From NCBI GenBank assembly GCA_050245975.1, contig JBFWWW010000002.1:1-54295 (forward strand): 54,295 bases of DNA, given 5' to 3'. The stretch is from JBFWWW01 sp050245975. GTDB lineage: Bacteria; Pseudomonadota; Alphaproteobacteria; Rhizobiales; Hyphomicrobiaceae. The position numbers and the translations under genes were made by a program. This document shows positions 14,498 through 22,074 of this stretch, one piece after another. Each line of letters begins with the position of its first letter. Within the stretch, counting starts at the first letter, position 1. Below the pieces are notes generated by a model. That model searched no databases, was not told the origin of the DNA, and saw only the letters and a program-made list of their open reading frames with translations.

Positions 14498-14574
14498 CCC
14501 TCGGTCCGACGCGGCGATGCCATTGCGCAGGCCGAGGCGCTATGCTCATGTCGCGCTCGAAAGAGGGAAATCCC

Positions 14575-15504
14575 ATGGCCACAGTCGCTGCAACCACGAT
14601 GCTGGACCGCATGGCGCCGCGGCGCTCCGATGCGGACTATGTGAAGGGCCTGCTCGAGTCGCCCGCGGCGCGGTTCCTGGTGCTGGCCGACCTGAAGCCG
14701 GTGATCCGCTCCAATGCCGAGCGCACGCAGTCCTCGCTGCGCTGGCTGTCGCGCGCCGAGATGGACCGGGCCGGGCTGCCGGTCACGGACGGGCTGTTCC
14801 TGGGCGTCGATGCCGCCGGCACCGGCCATTTCGCCATTGCGGTCACCGAGCACAGGACGCGCAACGCGCCGGGCGCCATCGAGCTGCTGCGGCCCATCGT
14901 CGACCTGCGCAGCCTGGCCATGCAGGGCGCCATGTCGCCCGAGGACCTGTCGCTGTGCGGGCAGGCGCGCGCGCTGGCGCAGTGGCACGAGAACGCGCGC
15001 TGCTGCGGCCACTGCGGCGGCACGACGCTGGTCAAGGACGGCGGCTGGCGGCGCAAATGCTGGGCCTGCGGCCTCGAGTGGTATCCGCGCACCGATCCCG
15101 TCGTCATCATGCTCATCACCGACGGCCCGCGCTGCCTGCTGGCGCACGAGCATCGCTTCGGAGAGAACATGTATTCGACGCTCGCAGGCTACATCGAGCC
15201 CGGCGAGGACATCGAGCACGCCGTGCGGCGCGAGACCTTCGAGGAGACCGGCGTGCGAGTCGGCGCGGTGAAGTTCCATTCGAGCCAGCCGTGGCCGTTT
15301 CCGCATTCCCTGATGCTCGGCTGCATCGGCACGGCGGAGACCACCGAGCTCACCATCGACAAGACCGAAATCGCGCACGCGCGCTGGTTCACGCGCGAGG
15401 AAGCCAAGGCGATGCAGGAGCGCCGGCATCCGGAAGGGCTCTACGTGCCGGGCAAGCAGGCCATCGCCTGCGATCTCATCACCACGTTCATCGGCGGCGG
15501 CTGA
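14575..15504 (+). CDS. nudC: NAD(+) diphosphatase / RNA NAD-decapping NUDIX enzyme
   Basis: The 309-aa protein has the NudC layout. An N-terminal domain is followed by a zinc ribbon (C-x-H-C then C-W-A-C, near residue 143-165), then the Nudix box G-Y-I-E-P-G-E-D... R-E-T-F-E-E-T-G-V. The NudC hallmark S-Q-P-W-P-F-P-x-S comes about 17 residues later. It cleaves NAD(H) to NMN and AMP and removes NAD caps from RNA. ATG 14575 was chosen for its GAGGGA about 7 nt upstream. ATGs at 14542 and 14548 are possible. The gene is divergent from the SRP RNA promoter. Confidence 0.95.
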   Translation: MATVAATTMLDRMAPRRSDADYVKGLLESPAARFLVLADLKPVIRSNAERTQSSLRWLSRAEMDRAGLPVTDGLFLGVDAAGTGHFAIAVTEHRTRNAPGAIELLRPIVDLRSLAMQGAMSPEDLSLCGQARALAQWHENARCCGHCGGTTLVKDGGWRRKCWACGLEWYPRTDPVVIMLITDGPRCLLAHEHRFGENMYSTLAGYIEPGEDIEHAVRRETFEETGVRVGAVKFHSSQPWPFPHSLMLGCIGTAETTELTIDKTEIAHARWFTREEAKAMQERRHPEGLYVPGKQAIACDLITTFIGGG

Positions 15505-15622
15505 GCCCTGCAACACCTCACGAAGCCGTCAGCAGGCGGAACGCCGATATTACTTGTCGCAATATTGAAACTGGGCCATCGGTAGCCTCTGCCGGCCTGT
15601 TCCCACATCCTCAAGCGCGCCC

Positions 15623-16720
15623 ATGCCCCGTCAGGCCAATGCCATCGACTTCTGGCGCGGGTTCGCCCTCGTCACGATTTTCGTCAACCACATTCCGGGC
15701 ATCTACTTCGAGCGGTTCACGCACAAGAACTACTCGATCTCGGACTCGGCGGAACTGTTCGTATTTCTTGCCGGCTGGTCGCTGCGCATCCTGGCCGACC
15801 GTCCCGGCAAGCCGCTGTCCACGCCGCGCCTCATCGTCAGGCTCGGCGGGCGCGCGCTGACGATCTATGCCGCCCACATTCTCATCATCAGCCTTGCCAT
15901 CGCCATGCTGGCCGCCAGCGCGCTGCTGCTGGAAAACGAGCTGCTGCTCGAATGGCACAACGCGGCCGCCGTGTTTCAGGACCCCGTGCACACGCACATC
16001 GGCCTGGTACTGCTGACGCATCAGCTCGGCTATTTCGACATCCTGCCGCTCTACGTCGTGCTGATGCTCGGGGCCCCTCTGATTGCCGCCATCGACCGGC
16101 TGGCACCGCGCATCCTGCTGCCGCTGTCCATCGCCATCTACCTGCTGACGCTGATCATCCCGATCACGATCCCGACGTGGCCGGTGCCGGGACAATGGTT
16201 CTTCAACCCGCTGGCCTGGCAGCTGATTTTCACGCTGGGCTTCGTGCTCGCCCGCGATTCCAGCGGCCCGGGGCAGGCGGTATGGGACAACATCAAGGTC
16301 ATCCGCTATGCCGCGATACCGATCTTGATCGCGGCCGCGGTTCTCATGCTGTCGCGGTGGTCCCCGGACCCGACGAAGGTGCCCGAGCCGCGCCTGCTGT
16401 TCCTCAACGGCAAGACCTTCCTCACGCCCATGCGCCTCATCCAGTTCCTGGCGCTGGCGGCCGCGTTCTCGGCCGTTTACCCTCTGATCGTGCGCTTCGC
16501 CGCGCCGCTGACGGAGTTCCTGTCCAAGCTCGGCCGCAACTCGCTCAACGTATTCTGCGTCGGATCGCTGCTAAGCCTAACCGCACAGATCATACGATAC
16601 GTATACGCAGGCGCCCTTGTCGTTGATACTATGATCGTCGTCGTGGGCACTGCCCTGCTGTGGTTCACCGCATGGATCTCGGAACGGAAGGCCAGCCAAG
16701 GAGCAAAGGAAGCGTCATGA
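15623..16720 (+). CDS. opgC: OpgC-like membrane protein
   Basis: The 365-aa protein starts with the OpgC/acyltransferase-3 signature (A-I-D-F-W-R-G-F-A-L-V-T-I-F-V-N-H-I-P-G), then about ten hydrophobic helices. A conserved H-x-G near residue 128 belongs to the extracytoplasmic face. OpgC proteins transfer acyl groups (succinyl) to osmoregulated periplasmic glucans. The substrate here is inferred from family only, since no opgG/H is nearby. ATG 15623 is the start. Its TGA overlaps the ATG of the next gene (ATGA), so the two are translationally coupled and probably act on the same envelope glycan. Confidence 0.85.
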   Translation: MPRQANAIDFWRGFALVTIFVNHIPGIYFERFTHKNYSISDSAELFVFLAGWSLRILADRPGKPLSTPRLIVRLGGRALTIYAAHILIISLAIAMLAASALLLENELLLEWHNAAAVFQDPVHTHIGLVLLTHQLGYFDILPLYVVLMLGAPLIAAIDRLAPRILLPLSIAIYLLTLIIPITIPTWPVPGQWFFNPLAWQLIFTLGFVLARDSSGPGQAVWDNIKVIRYAAIPILIAAAVLMLSRWSPDPTKVPEPRLLFLNGKTFLTPMRLIQFLALAAAFSAVYPLIVRFAAPLTEFLSKLGRNSLNVFCVGSLLSLTAQIIRYVYAGALVVDTMIVVVGTALLWFTAWISERKASQGAKEAS

Positions 16721-17547
16721 GGCGCGCCGTACTCCTGGTCGCGTTGCTTGCCACCCTGGCGACCCAGGGCGCTCTCACCGGCGCTGCGCAGCCGCAACCC
16801 GAGCCGCAGGGTCAGCTGCTGCTGCCCTCGAACCCGCCGGACATCTCGCCGCAATGCGTGGTGGCCGGCGCGACGAGCCCCGCCGTGACGCCGCTGCCGA
16901 ACACCGCGAAGGCCCTCAAGTCACGCAACGTCATCCGCATTCTTGCCATCGGCGCCTCGCCGAACTCGATGCTCGGGACCCGCAGCGGCGCCGGCAGCCC
17001 GCTGCTGGAGCAGATCCTCGAACGGGCCATCAAGGGCCTCGATGTCGAGATCATCAACCGCGGCGTGTCGGGCGAACTGGCCGAGGCCGCCGCCGCGCGC
17101 CTCAAGGTCGAGGTGGCGATGGAGCATCCGGACCTCGTGCTCTGGCAGGTGGGCACCAACGATGCGTTCGCGCGCGTGCCGCTGGAGGATTTCCAGGCCA
17201 CCGTCACCGACATGGTGCAGTGGCTCAAGCAGCACAACGTCGACGTCATCCTGATCGGACTGCACTACCTGAAGCAGCTCGCCAAGGACCCCTACTACCA
17301 GTCGATCCGCATGGGGCTGCGCCGCATCGCAACGAACGAGAGCGTGCTGCGCGTCAATCGCTACGAGGCGATGGAAATCCTGTCGCAGGTGCAGAACGGC
17401 AACCGGCCCCCCGATCCCGACGAGTTCGGCAACCCGGAGCGCGGCTACGACTGCCTCGCGCAATACCTGGCGCGCGCCATTTCGGTGGGCCTCTACGCCA
17501 AGCCCGCGAAGGCCAACCCCTCCGAACCGCCCAAGAAGGCGCCGTGA
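16717..17547 (+). CDS. Exported SGNH-hydrolase-fold protein
   Basis: The 276-aa protein has a signal peptide (M-R-R-A-V-L-L-V-A-L-L-A-T) and a Pro/Gln-rich lead. An SGNH domain from residue 72 carries I-G-A-S-P-N-S (nucleophile position Ser81), N-R-G (block II, about 114) and V-G-T-N-D (block III, Asn148). In block V the family normally has D-x-x-H ahead of a G-Y helix. Here the matching place reads D-E-F-G before G-Y-D-C-L-A, so the catalytic His appears to be missing. The protein may be an inactive binder or use another base. ATG 16717 overlaps the opgC stop, with AAGGA just upstream. An envelope polysaccharide esterase role is inferred from coupling to opgC. Confidence 0.8.
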   Translation: MRRAVLLVALLATLATQGALTGAAQPQPEPQGQLLLPSNPPDISPQCVVAGATSPAVTPLPNTAKALKSRNVIRILAIGASPNSMLGTRSGAGSPLLEQILERAIKGLDVEIINRGVSGELAEAAAARLKVEVAMEHPDLVLWQVGTNDAFARVPLEDFQATVTDMVQWLKQHNVDVILIGLHYLKQLAKDPYYQSIRMGLRRIATNESVLRVNRYEAMEILSQVQNGNRPPDPDEFGNPERGYDCLAQYLARAISVGLYAKPAKANPSEPPKKAP

Positions 17548-17568
17548 AGCGTTCGGGCGCTGCCCCGG

Positions 17569-18471
17569 TCAGCGGCGGCCAAGTGCGACGCGGGCGCGGT
17601 AGGGGCTCGCCTTGTAGGTTCCCAGAATCTTGAACTCGCTGGAGAAGAACTTCAGCTCGTCGAGCGCGAGCTGCACCGGGCGATCGTCGGGATGGCCCTC
17701 GATGTCGGCATAGAACATGGTGGCGACGAACTGGCCGTCGAGCTGATAGCTCTCGAGCTTCGTCATGTTGACGCCGTTGGTGGCGAAGCCGCCCATGGCC
17801 TTGTAGAGCGCCGCGGGAACGTTGCGCACGCGGAAGATGAAGGTCGTCACCACCGGAGCATCGGTAGCGAGCGCATCCTCGGGCGTTGCCGAGAGGACGA
17901 CGAAGCGCGTCGTGTTGTGCGTCTCGTCGTCGACGTCCTCGGCCAGGATGTCGAGGTCATAGACGCTGGCCGCGAGCTTGGGCGCCAGCGCCGCCTTGGT
18001 CGGATCGCCCCACTCGGCCACCTGGCGCGCAGCCCCCGCGGTGTCGCCCGCGATGTGCGCCTGCCAGCCCATCTTGCGGATGATCTTGCGGCACTGCCCC
18101 AGCGCGTGCACGTGACTGTAGATGTCCGTGATGCGGTTGAGGCGGGTCCCTTTGAGCCCCATAACCTGGAACCGGATGGGCAGGAAATGCTCGCCGACGA
18201 TATGGAGGCCGGCGCGCGGCAGCAGGTGGTGGATGTCGGCGACGCGGCCCGCGAGCGTGTTCTCGATCGGGATCATCCCGTACTTCGCTTCACCGCTCTT
18301 GACCGCGGCAATGGCGTCCTCGAAGGCGGCGCAGGGCAGCGGCTCGAGATCGGGAAACACCTCGTTGCAGGCGATGTGCGAGTTGGCGCCGGGCTCGCCC
18401 TGATAGGAAATCCTCCGTCCCACGCTCTTTTTGCGCGAGCCGGACGCTGCTGCGGAGGGCTTGGACTTCAC
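17569..18471 (-). CDS. pheA: Prephenate dehydratase
   Basis: The 300-aa monofunctional enzyme makes phenylpyruvate from prephenate in phenylalanine synthesis. The catalytic domain covers about residues 19-200, with I-S-Y-Q-G-E-P-G-A, P-I-E-N-T-L-A-G and the key T-T-R motif (187-189). A C-terminal ACT domain (about 205-285) with G-V-N-M-T-K-L-E-S senses phenylalanine. No chorismate mutase domain is fused. The start is GTG 18471; no ATG precedes the conserved core. It follows kdsB by 61 bp on the same strand. Confidence 0.96.
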   Translation of the reverse strand: MKSKPSAAASGSRKKSVGRRISYQGEPGANSHIACNEVFPDLEPLPCAAFEDAIAAVKSGEAKYGMIPIENTLAGRVADIHHLLPRAGLHIVGEHFLPIRFQVMGLKGTRLNRITDIYSHVHALGQCRKIIRKMGWQAHIAGDTAGAARQVAEWGDPTKAALAPKLAASVYDLDILAEDVDDETHNTTRFVVLSATPEDALATDAPVVTTFIFRVRNVPAALYKAMGGFATNGVNMTKLESYQLDGQFVATMFYADIEGHPDDRPVQLALDELKFFSSEFKILGTYKASPYRARVALGRR

Positions 18472-18532
18472 TGCCGGGGTCTCTCGTGGATGGGCGCGCG
18501 CCAGCCTTCATCGGGGACGCGCGTGCATGGGG

Positions 18533-19264
18533 CTAGGTCAGGAGCTGGCGGGCCTGCTCAAGATCGGCGGGAGTATCGACACCGAGCGGAACGGTGTCAA
18601 CGAGCGCGACGTCGATGCGCATGCCGGCCTCCAGCGCCCGCAGCTGCTCGAGCCGCTCGCGCCGCTCGAGGACGGAGGGCGGGAGGGCGACGAAGCGCTC
18701 CAGCGCCTGCCTGCGGTAGGCGTAGATGCCGATGTGGTGGTAGAGGGGTCCGTCTCCGGAGGGAGCCGTCGCGCGGGTGAAGTAGAGCGCCCTGAGGCGC
18801 CGCACCGACGCCAGGGGCGTGCCCACCACCTTGACGACATTGGGATTGGTCCGCTCCTCCTCGCGCGCGATCTCGGCAGCCAGCGTGCCGATATCGCAGG
18901 CGGGCTCGTCGAACGCGGCCAGACAGTCGCGGATGAGCCGCGGCTCGAGCGTCGGCAGGTCGCCCTGCAGGTTGACGACGGCGGGACACGTCCGCTGGGG
19001 GTCGAGGAGGCTCAGAGCCTCGAAAATGCGGTCGGAGCCCGAGGCGTGGTCGGCCCGCGTCAGCACCGCCTCGCCGCCGGCAGCACGGACCTGGGCGGCG
19101 ATCTCGTCGCTGTCGGTCGCAACGGCGACGCGGCCGACGCCTGATTCCATGGCCCTGCGCCAGACGTGCACGATCATCGGCGTCCCGGCAATGTCGGCCA
19201 GCGGCTTGCGCGGCAGCCGGGTCGCGGCGAGCCGCGCCGGGATGAGGACCATTGCGTTCTGCAT
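18533..19264 (-). CDS. kdsB: 3-deoxy-manno-octulosonate cytidylyltransferase
   Basis: The 243-aa enzyme makes CMP-Kdo from CTP and Kdo for lipopolysaccharide inner core. Family features are P-A-R-L-A-A-T-R-L-P-R-K-P-L at the N-terminus (CTP binding), A-T-D-S-D near 50, N-L-Q-G-D-L-P, and H-I-G-I-Y-A-Y-R. The length matches KdsB. ATG 19264 is used, with an alternative Met five codons later. It is followed by pheA and is divergent from the cytochrome c gene. Confidence 0.96.
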   Translation of the reverse strand: MQNAMVLIPARLAATRLPRKPLADIAGTPMIVHVWRRAMESGVGRVAVATDSDEIAAQVRAAGGEAVLTRADHASGSDRIFEALSLLDPQRTCPAVVNLQGDLPTLEPRLIRDCLAAFDEPACDIGTLAAEIAREEERTNPNVVKVVGTPLASVRRLRALYFTRATAPSGDGPLYHHIGIYAYRRQALERFVALPPSVLERRERLEQLRALEAGMRIDVALVDTVPLGVDTPADLEQARQLLT

Positions 19265-19422
19265 TGCCGTGAGTCCCCTCGGGGAGCGTCGGTTCGAGTG
19301 ACAATTCGTCTCGGGGCACAGTCCTAAAACGGACTGCCTCGCGGTTGCAAGACCGGGCGGAAGCCCTATATTGGCGCCCGATCCAGAGGGGCGGCGACAC
19401 GACAGATTCGGGGACGGGGTCG

Positions 19423-19968
19423 ATGGATTCTTTCGAGCTGAACAAGATTGCCGGCGCCGCGCTGTCGGCGCTGCTGCTCGTCTTCGGCATGCGCACGGGA
19501 CTGGACCTCGTCCGGACCAGCCATCATCCCGAGAAGCCCGGCTACAACCTGCCGGTTACAGAACCGGCCCCGGGCGCCGGCGGTGCAACGGCCGCGCCCA
19601 CGTTCGATTTCGCGAAAGTCCAGCCGCTGCTGGCCAAGGCCAACCCCGACGCGGGCAAGGATACCTTCAAGAAGTGCCAGGTCTGCCATACGGACGAGAA
19701 GGGCGGCCCGAACAAGGTCGGTCCCAACCTGTGGGGTCTCGTCGGCCGGCCGGTCGGCTCGCATGAGGGCTTCGCCTACTCGCCGGCCATGAAAGGGCAT
19801 GGCGGCAACTGGGACTGGAAGACGCTCGCCACCTACATCCACGACCCGCGCGCGACCGTCCCGGGCAACAAGATGGCGTTCGCCGGCGTGAAAGACGAAC
19901 AGGACCTTGCCGATCTGCTGGCATTCCTCAACAAGCAGTCGGATAGCCCCGCACCCCTCCCCAACTGA
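19423..19968 (+). CDS. Membrane-anchored class I cytochrome c
   Basis: The 181-aa protein has one uncleaved-looking N-terminal helix (about residues 9-27), a Pro/Ala-rich linker and a c-type haem domain with C-Q-V-C-H (85-89). The axial Met is in N-K-M-A-F (Met151). It resembles CycM/cytochrome c552-type carriers that pass electrons from the bc1 complex to terminal oxidases at the membrane. ATG 19423 was chosen because it puts the anchor at the N-terminus. It is divergent from kdsB with a 158-bp gap, and a good terminator follows. Confidence 0.93.
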   Translation: MDSFELNKIAGAALSALLLVFGMRTGLDLVRTSHHPEKPGYNLPVTEPAPGAGGATAAPTFDFAKVQPLLAKANPDAGKDTFKKCQVCHTDEKGGPNKVGPNLWGLVGRPVGSHEGFAYSPAMKGHGGNWDWKTLATYIHDPRATVPGNKMAFAGVKDEQDLADLLAFLNKQSDSPAPLPN

Positions 19969-19994
19969 GGCGGACACGCACCACGAGTTTCACG

Positions 19995-20026
19995 GCGCCG
20001 CCCATCCTGGCGGCGCTGCTGTTTTA
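19995..20026 (+). terminator. Intrinsic terminator after cytochrome c
   Basis: GCGCCGCC (19995-20002) pairs perfectly with GGCGGCGC (20009-20016) around a 6-nt loop. TGCTGTTTTA follows, giving a short U-run on the plus strand. Confidence 0.75.
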
Positions 20027-20186
20027 TGGCCCGGTTGCGAACATGGCGATCCGCAGCTATCCCCGCGGCACACGGATGAACTAGGTTTAACTTGGCCCGC
20101 CAAACACCGGCCGCCATACTTCGGCCGCCATACCTGGGCCGAACGGCAGTGTCGGCAGTGGCTGGGCGACAAGCGAGGTGTGTCCG

Positions 20187-22064
20187 ATGGCGTTGAAGGC
20201 TGGCTCTGTTCTTCTCGGCGGCATGCTGGCGGCGGCCCTGATGTGGACAGCGCCGTCCATGGCGCTCGAGAGCGGACAGAAGCGGCTCCACGCGCTGACG
20301 CTGGGCACGGCACCCGCAGAGGGGCCCGACTTCAAGCATTTCAGCTGGGTGAACCCCAACGCTCCCAAGGGCGGCACCCTGCGCATGGGCGCACGCGGCA
20401 CGTTCGACACGCTCAACCCGTTCAACGTGCGCGGCAACAAGGCCGCCGGATTGACGCTGGTCTATGCGCGCCTGATGACGCCCAGCCCGGACGAGCCGTC
20501 GGTGGAATACGGGCTCATCGCAGAGTGGGCGTCGCATCCTGACGACTATTCGTCGGTCACATTCGGGCTGAGGCCCGGCGCGAAGTTCCAGGACGGCACC
20601 CCGATCACGCCCGAGGACGTGATCTATTCCATGGAGGCCATGAAGAAGAGCGACTTCTACGGCCAGTACTACAAGAACGTGGTCAGGGGCGAGAAGACCG
20701 GCGACAACGAGGTCACATTCGTCTTCGACACCAAGGGCAACCGCGAGCTGCCCTATATCACCGGCGAGCTGGCGATCATCCCCAAGCTCTTCTGGGAGGG
20801 CAAGAGCGCCACCGGAGAGCCGCGCGACTTCACGAAGACGACGCTCGAAATCCCGGTCGGATCGGGACCCTACCGCATCAAGGAGCAGACGCCGGGGCGC
20901 ACGATCGTCTATGAGCGCGTCGCCGACTGGTGGGGCAAGGACCTGCCGGTCTCGCTCGGGCAGTGGAATTTCGACACCATCCGCTTCGAATATTTCCGCG
21001 ATGCCGCCGCGCCGTTCGAGGCCTTCAAGATCCACGATCTCGACATCTTCCAGGAATCGAGCGCCAAGCAGTGGGCCACCGCCTACGATCTCGACGCGAT
21101 AAAGACGGGCGCCATGATCAAGGCCGATCTGCCGAACGGCAACCCGCCGCAGATGCAGGCCTTCGCGCTCAACCTCCGCCGCCCGCAGTTCATGGATGAG
21201 CGCGTGCGCCGCGCCTTCATCCTCGCCTTCAATTTCGAATGGGCGAACAAGAACCTGTTCTATGACCAGTACGCGCGCGTTCACAACTTCTTCGGCGAAA
21301 GCGATCTCAAGTCCTCCGGACTGCCGCAGGGGCGCGAGCTGGAGATTCTCGAAACGGTGCGCGACGGCATCCCGCCGCAGGTCTTCACGACCGAATACAA
21401 GCTGCCGGTGAACAACACGGACGCGGATTTCCGGCAGCATCAGGCGGAGGCCGTGCAGCTGCTGGCGGCGGCGGGATGGACGCAGAAGGGCGGCAAGGTC
21501 GTCAACGCGAAGGGCGAGACGCTCAAGGCCGAATTCCTGTCCTACGATCCGCAGTTCGACCGCATCATCCAGCCCTACGCCGATGTCCTGCGCAATCTCG
21601 GCATGGACATCTCGATCCGCGTCGTCGATACCTCGCAGTACCAGCGCCGCATCGACGATTTCGACTACGACATCGTCGTCGACACGCTGGCCCAATCCGT
21701 GTCGCCTGGCAACGAGCAGCGCCAATACTGGGGATCGGCGTCCGTCAACATGAAGGGCAGCCAGAACTCCACCGGCATCTCGAGCCCCGCGATCGACAAG
21801 CTGATCGACGCCATCATTTTCTCGAAGGATCGTGCCGATCTGGCAGCGGCAACGCGCGCGCTCGACCGCGTGCTCCTGTGGAGCAACATCGCCGTGCCGC
21901 AGTGGTATTCGCCAAGCATCCGCGTCGCCTACTGGAACACCTTCGGCAAGCCGGACAAGCTTGCCTCGCGCGATCCCTCCATCGTGCGCACCTGGTGGTT
22001 CGACCCGCGGGCGGCTCAGAAACCCGGTGCCGCCGGCACGCGCAATACGGGCACGCCCAAATAA
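20187..22064 (+). CDS. yejA: Peptide ABC transporter substrate-binding protein (YejA-like, first copy)
   Basis: This 625-aa exported SBP of the family 5 (DppA/OppA) class has a signal peptide ending near M-A-L-E. The YejA-type entry H-F-S-W-V-N-P-N-A-P-K-G-G-T-L-R follows, with later P-Y-x-I-K and F-A-L-N-L-R-R-P segments. It would bind oligopeptides in the periplasm and deliver them to YejB/E/F. ATG 20187 is taken as the start, with GAGG 8 nt upstream; a GTG three codons earlier is less likely. It is the first gene of the yej operon. A second yejA-type gene starts 10 nt after its stop. A repeat CGGCCGCCATAC (20108 and 20122) lies upstream. Confidence 0.92.
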   Translation: MALKAGSVLLGGMLAAALMWTAPSMALESGQKRLHALTLGTAPAEGPDFKHFSWVNPNAPKGGTLRMGARGTFDTLNPFNVRGNKAAGLTLVYARLMTPSPDEPSVEYGLIAEWASHPDDYSSVTFGLRPGAKFQDGTPITPEDVIYSMEAMKKSDFYGQYYKNVVRGEKTGDNEVTFVFDTKGNRELPYITGELAIIPKLFWEGKSATGEPRDFTKTTLEIPVGSGPYRIKEQTPGRTIVYERVADWWGKDLPVSLGQWNFDTIRFEYFRDAAAPFEAFKIHDLDIFQESSAKQWATAYDLDAIKTGAMIKADLPNGNPPQMQAFALNLRRPQFMDERVRRAFILAFNFEWANKNLFYDQYARVHNFFGESDLKSSGLPQGRELEILETVRDGIPPQVFTTEYKLPVNNTDADFRQHQAEAVQLLAAAGWTQKGGKVVNAKGETLKAEFLSYDPQFDRIIQPYADVLRNLGMDISIRVVDTSQYQRRIDDFDYDIVVDTLAQSVSPGNEQRQYWGSASVNMKGSQNSTGISSPAIDKLIDAIIFSKDRADLAAATRALDRVLLWSNIAVPQWYSPSIRVAYWNTFGKPDKLASRDPSIVRTWWFDPRAAQKPGAAGTRNTGTPK

Positions 22065-22074
22065 CCGGCGCCCC

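Noticed and set aside
14401..14574. Longer NudC start at 14401
   Set aside because: This would translate the antisense of the SRP RNA. ATG 14575 has a better ribosome site and gives the family's usual length.
12461..14644. Plus-strand frame of 727 codons opposite dnaX
   Set aside because: It is a shadow of dnaX and the SRP RNA, with no recognisable domain.
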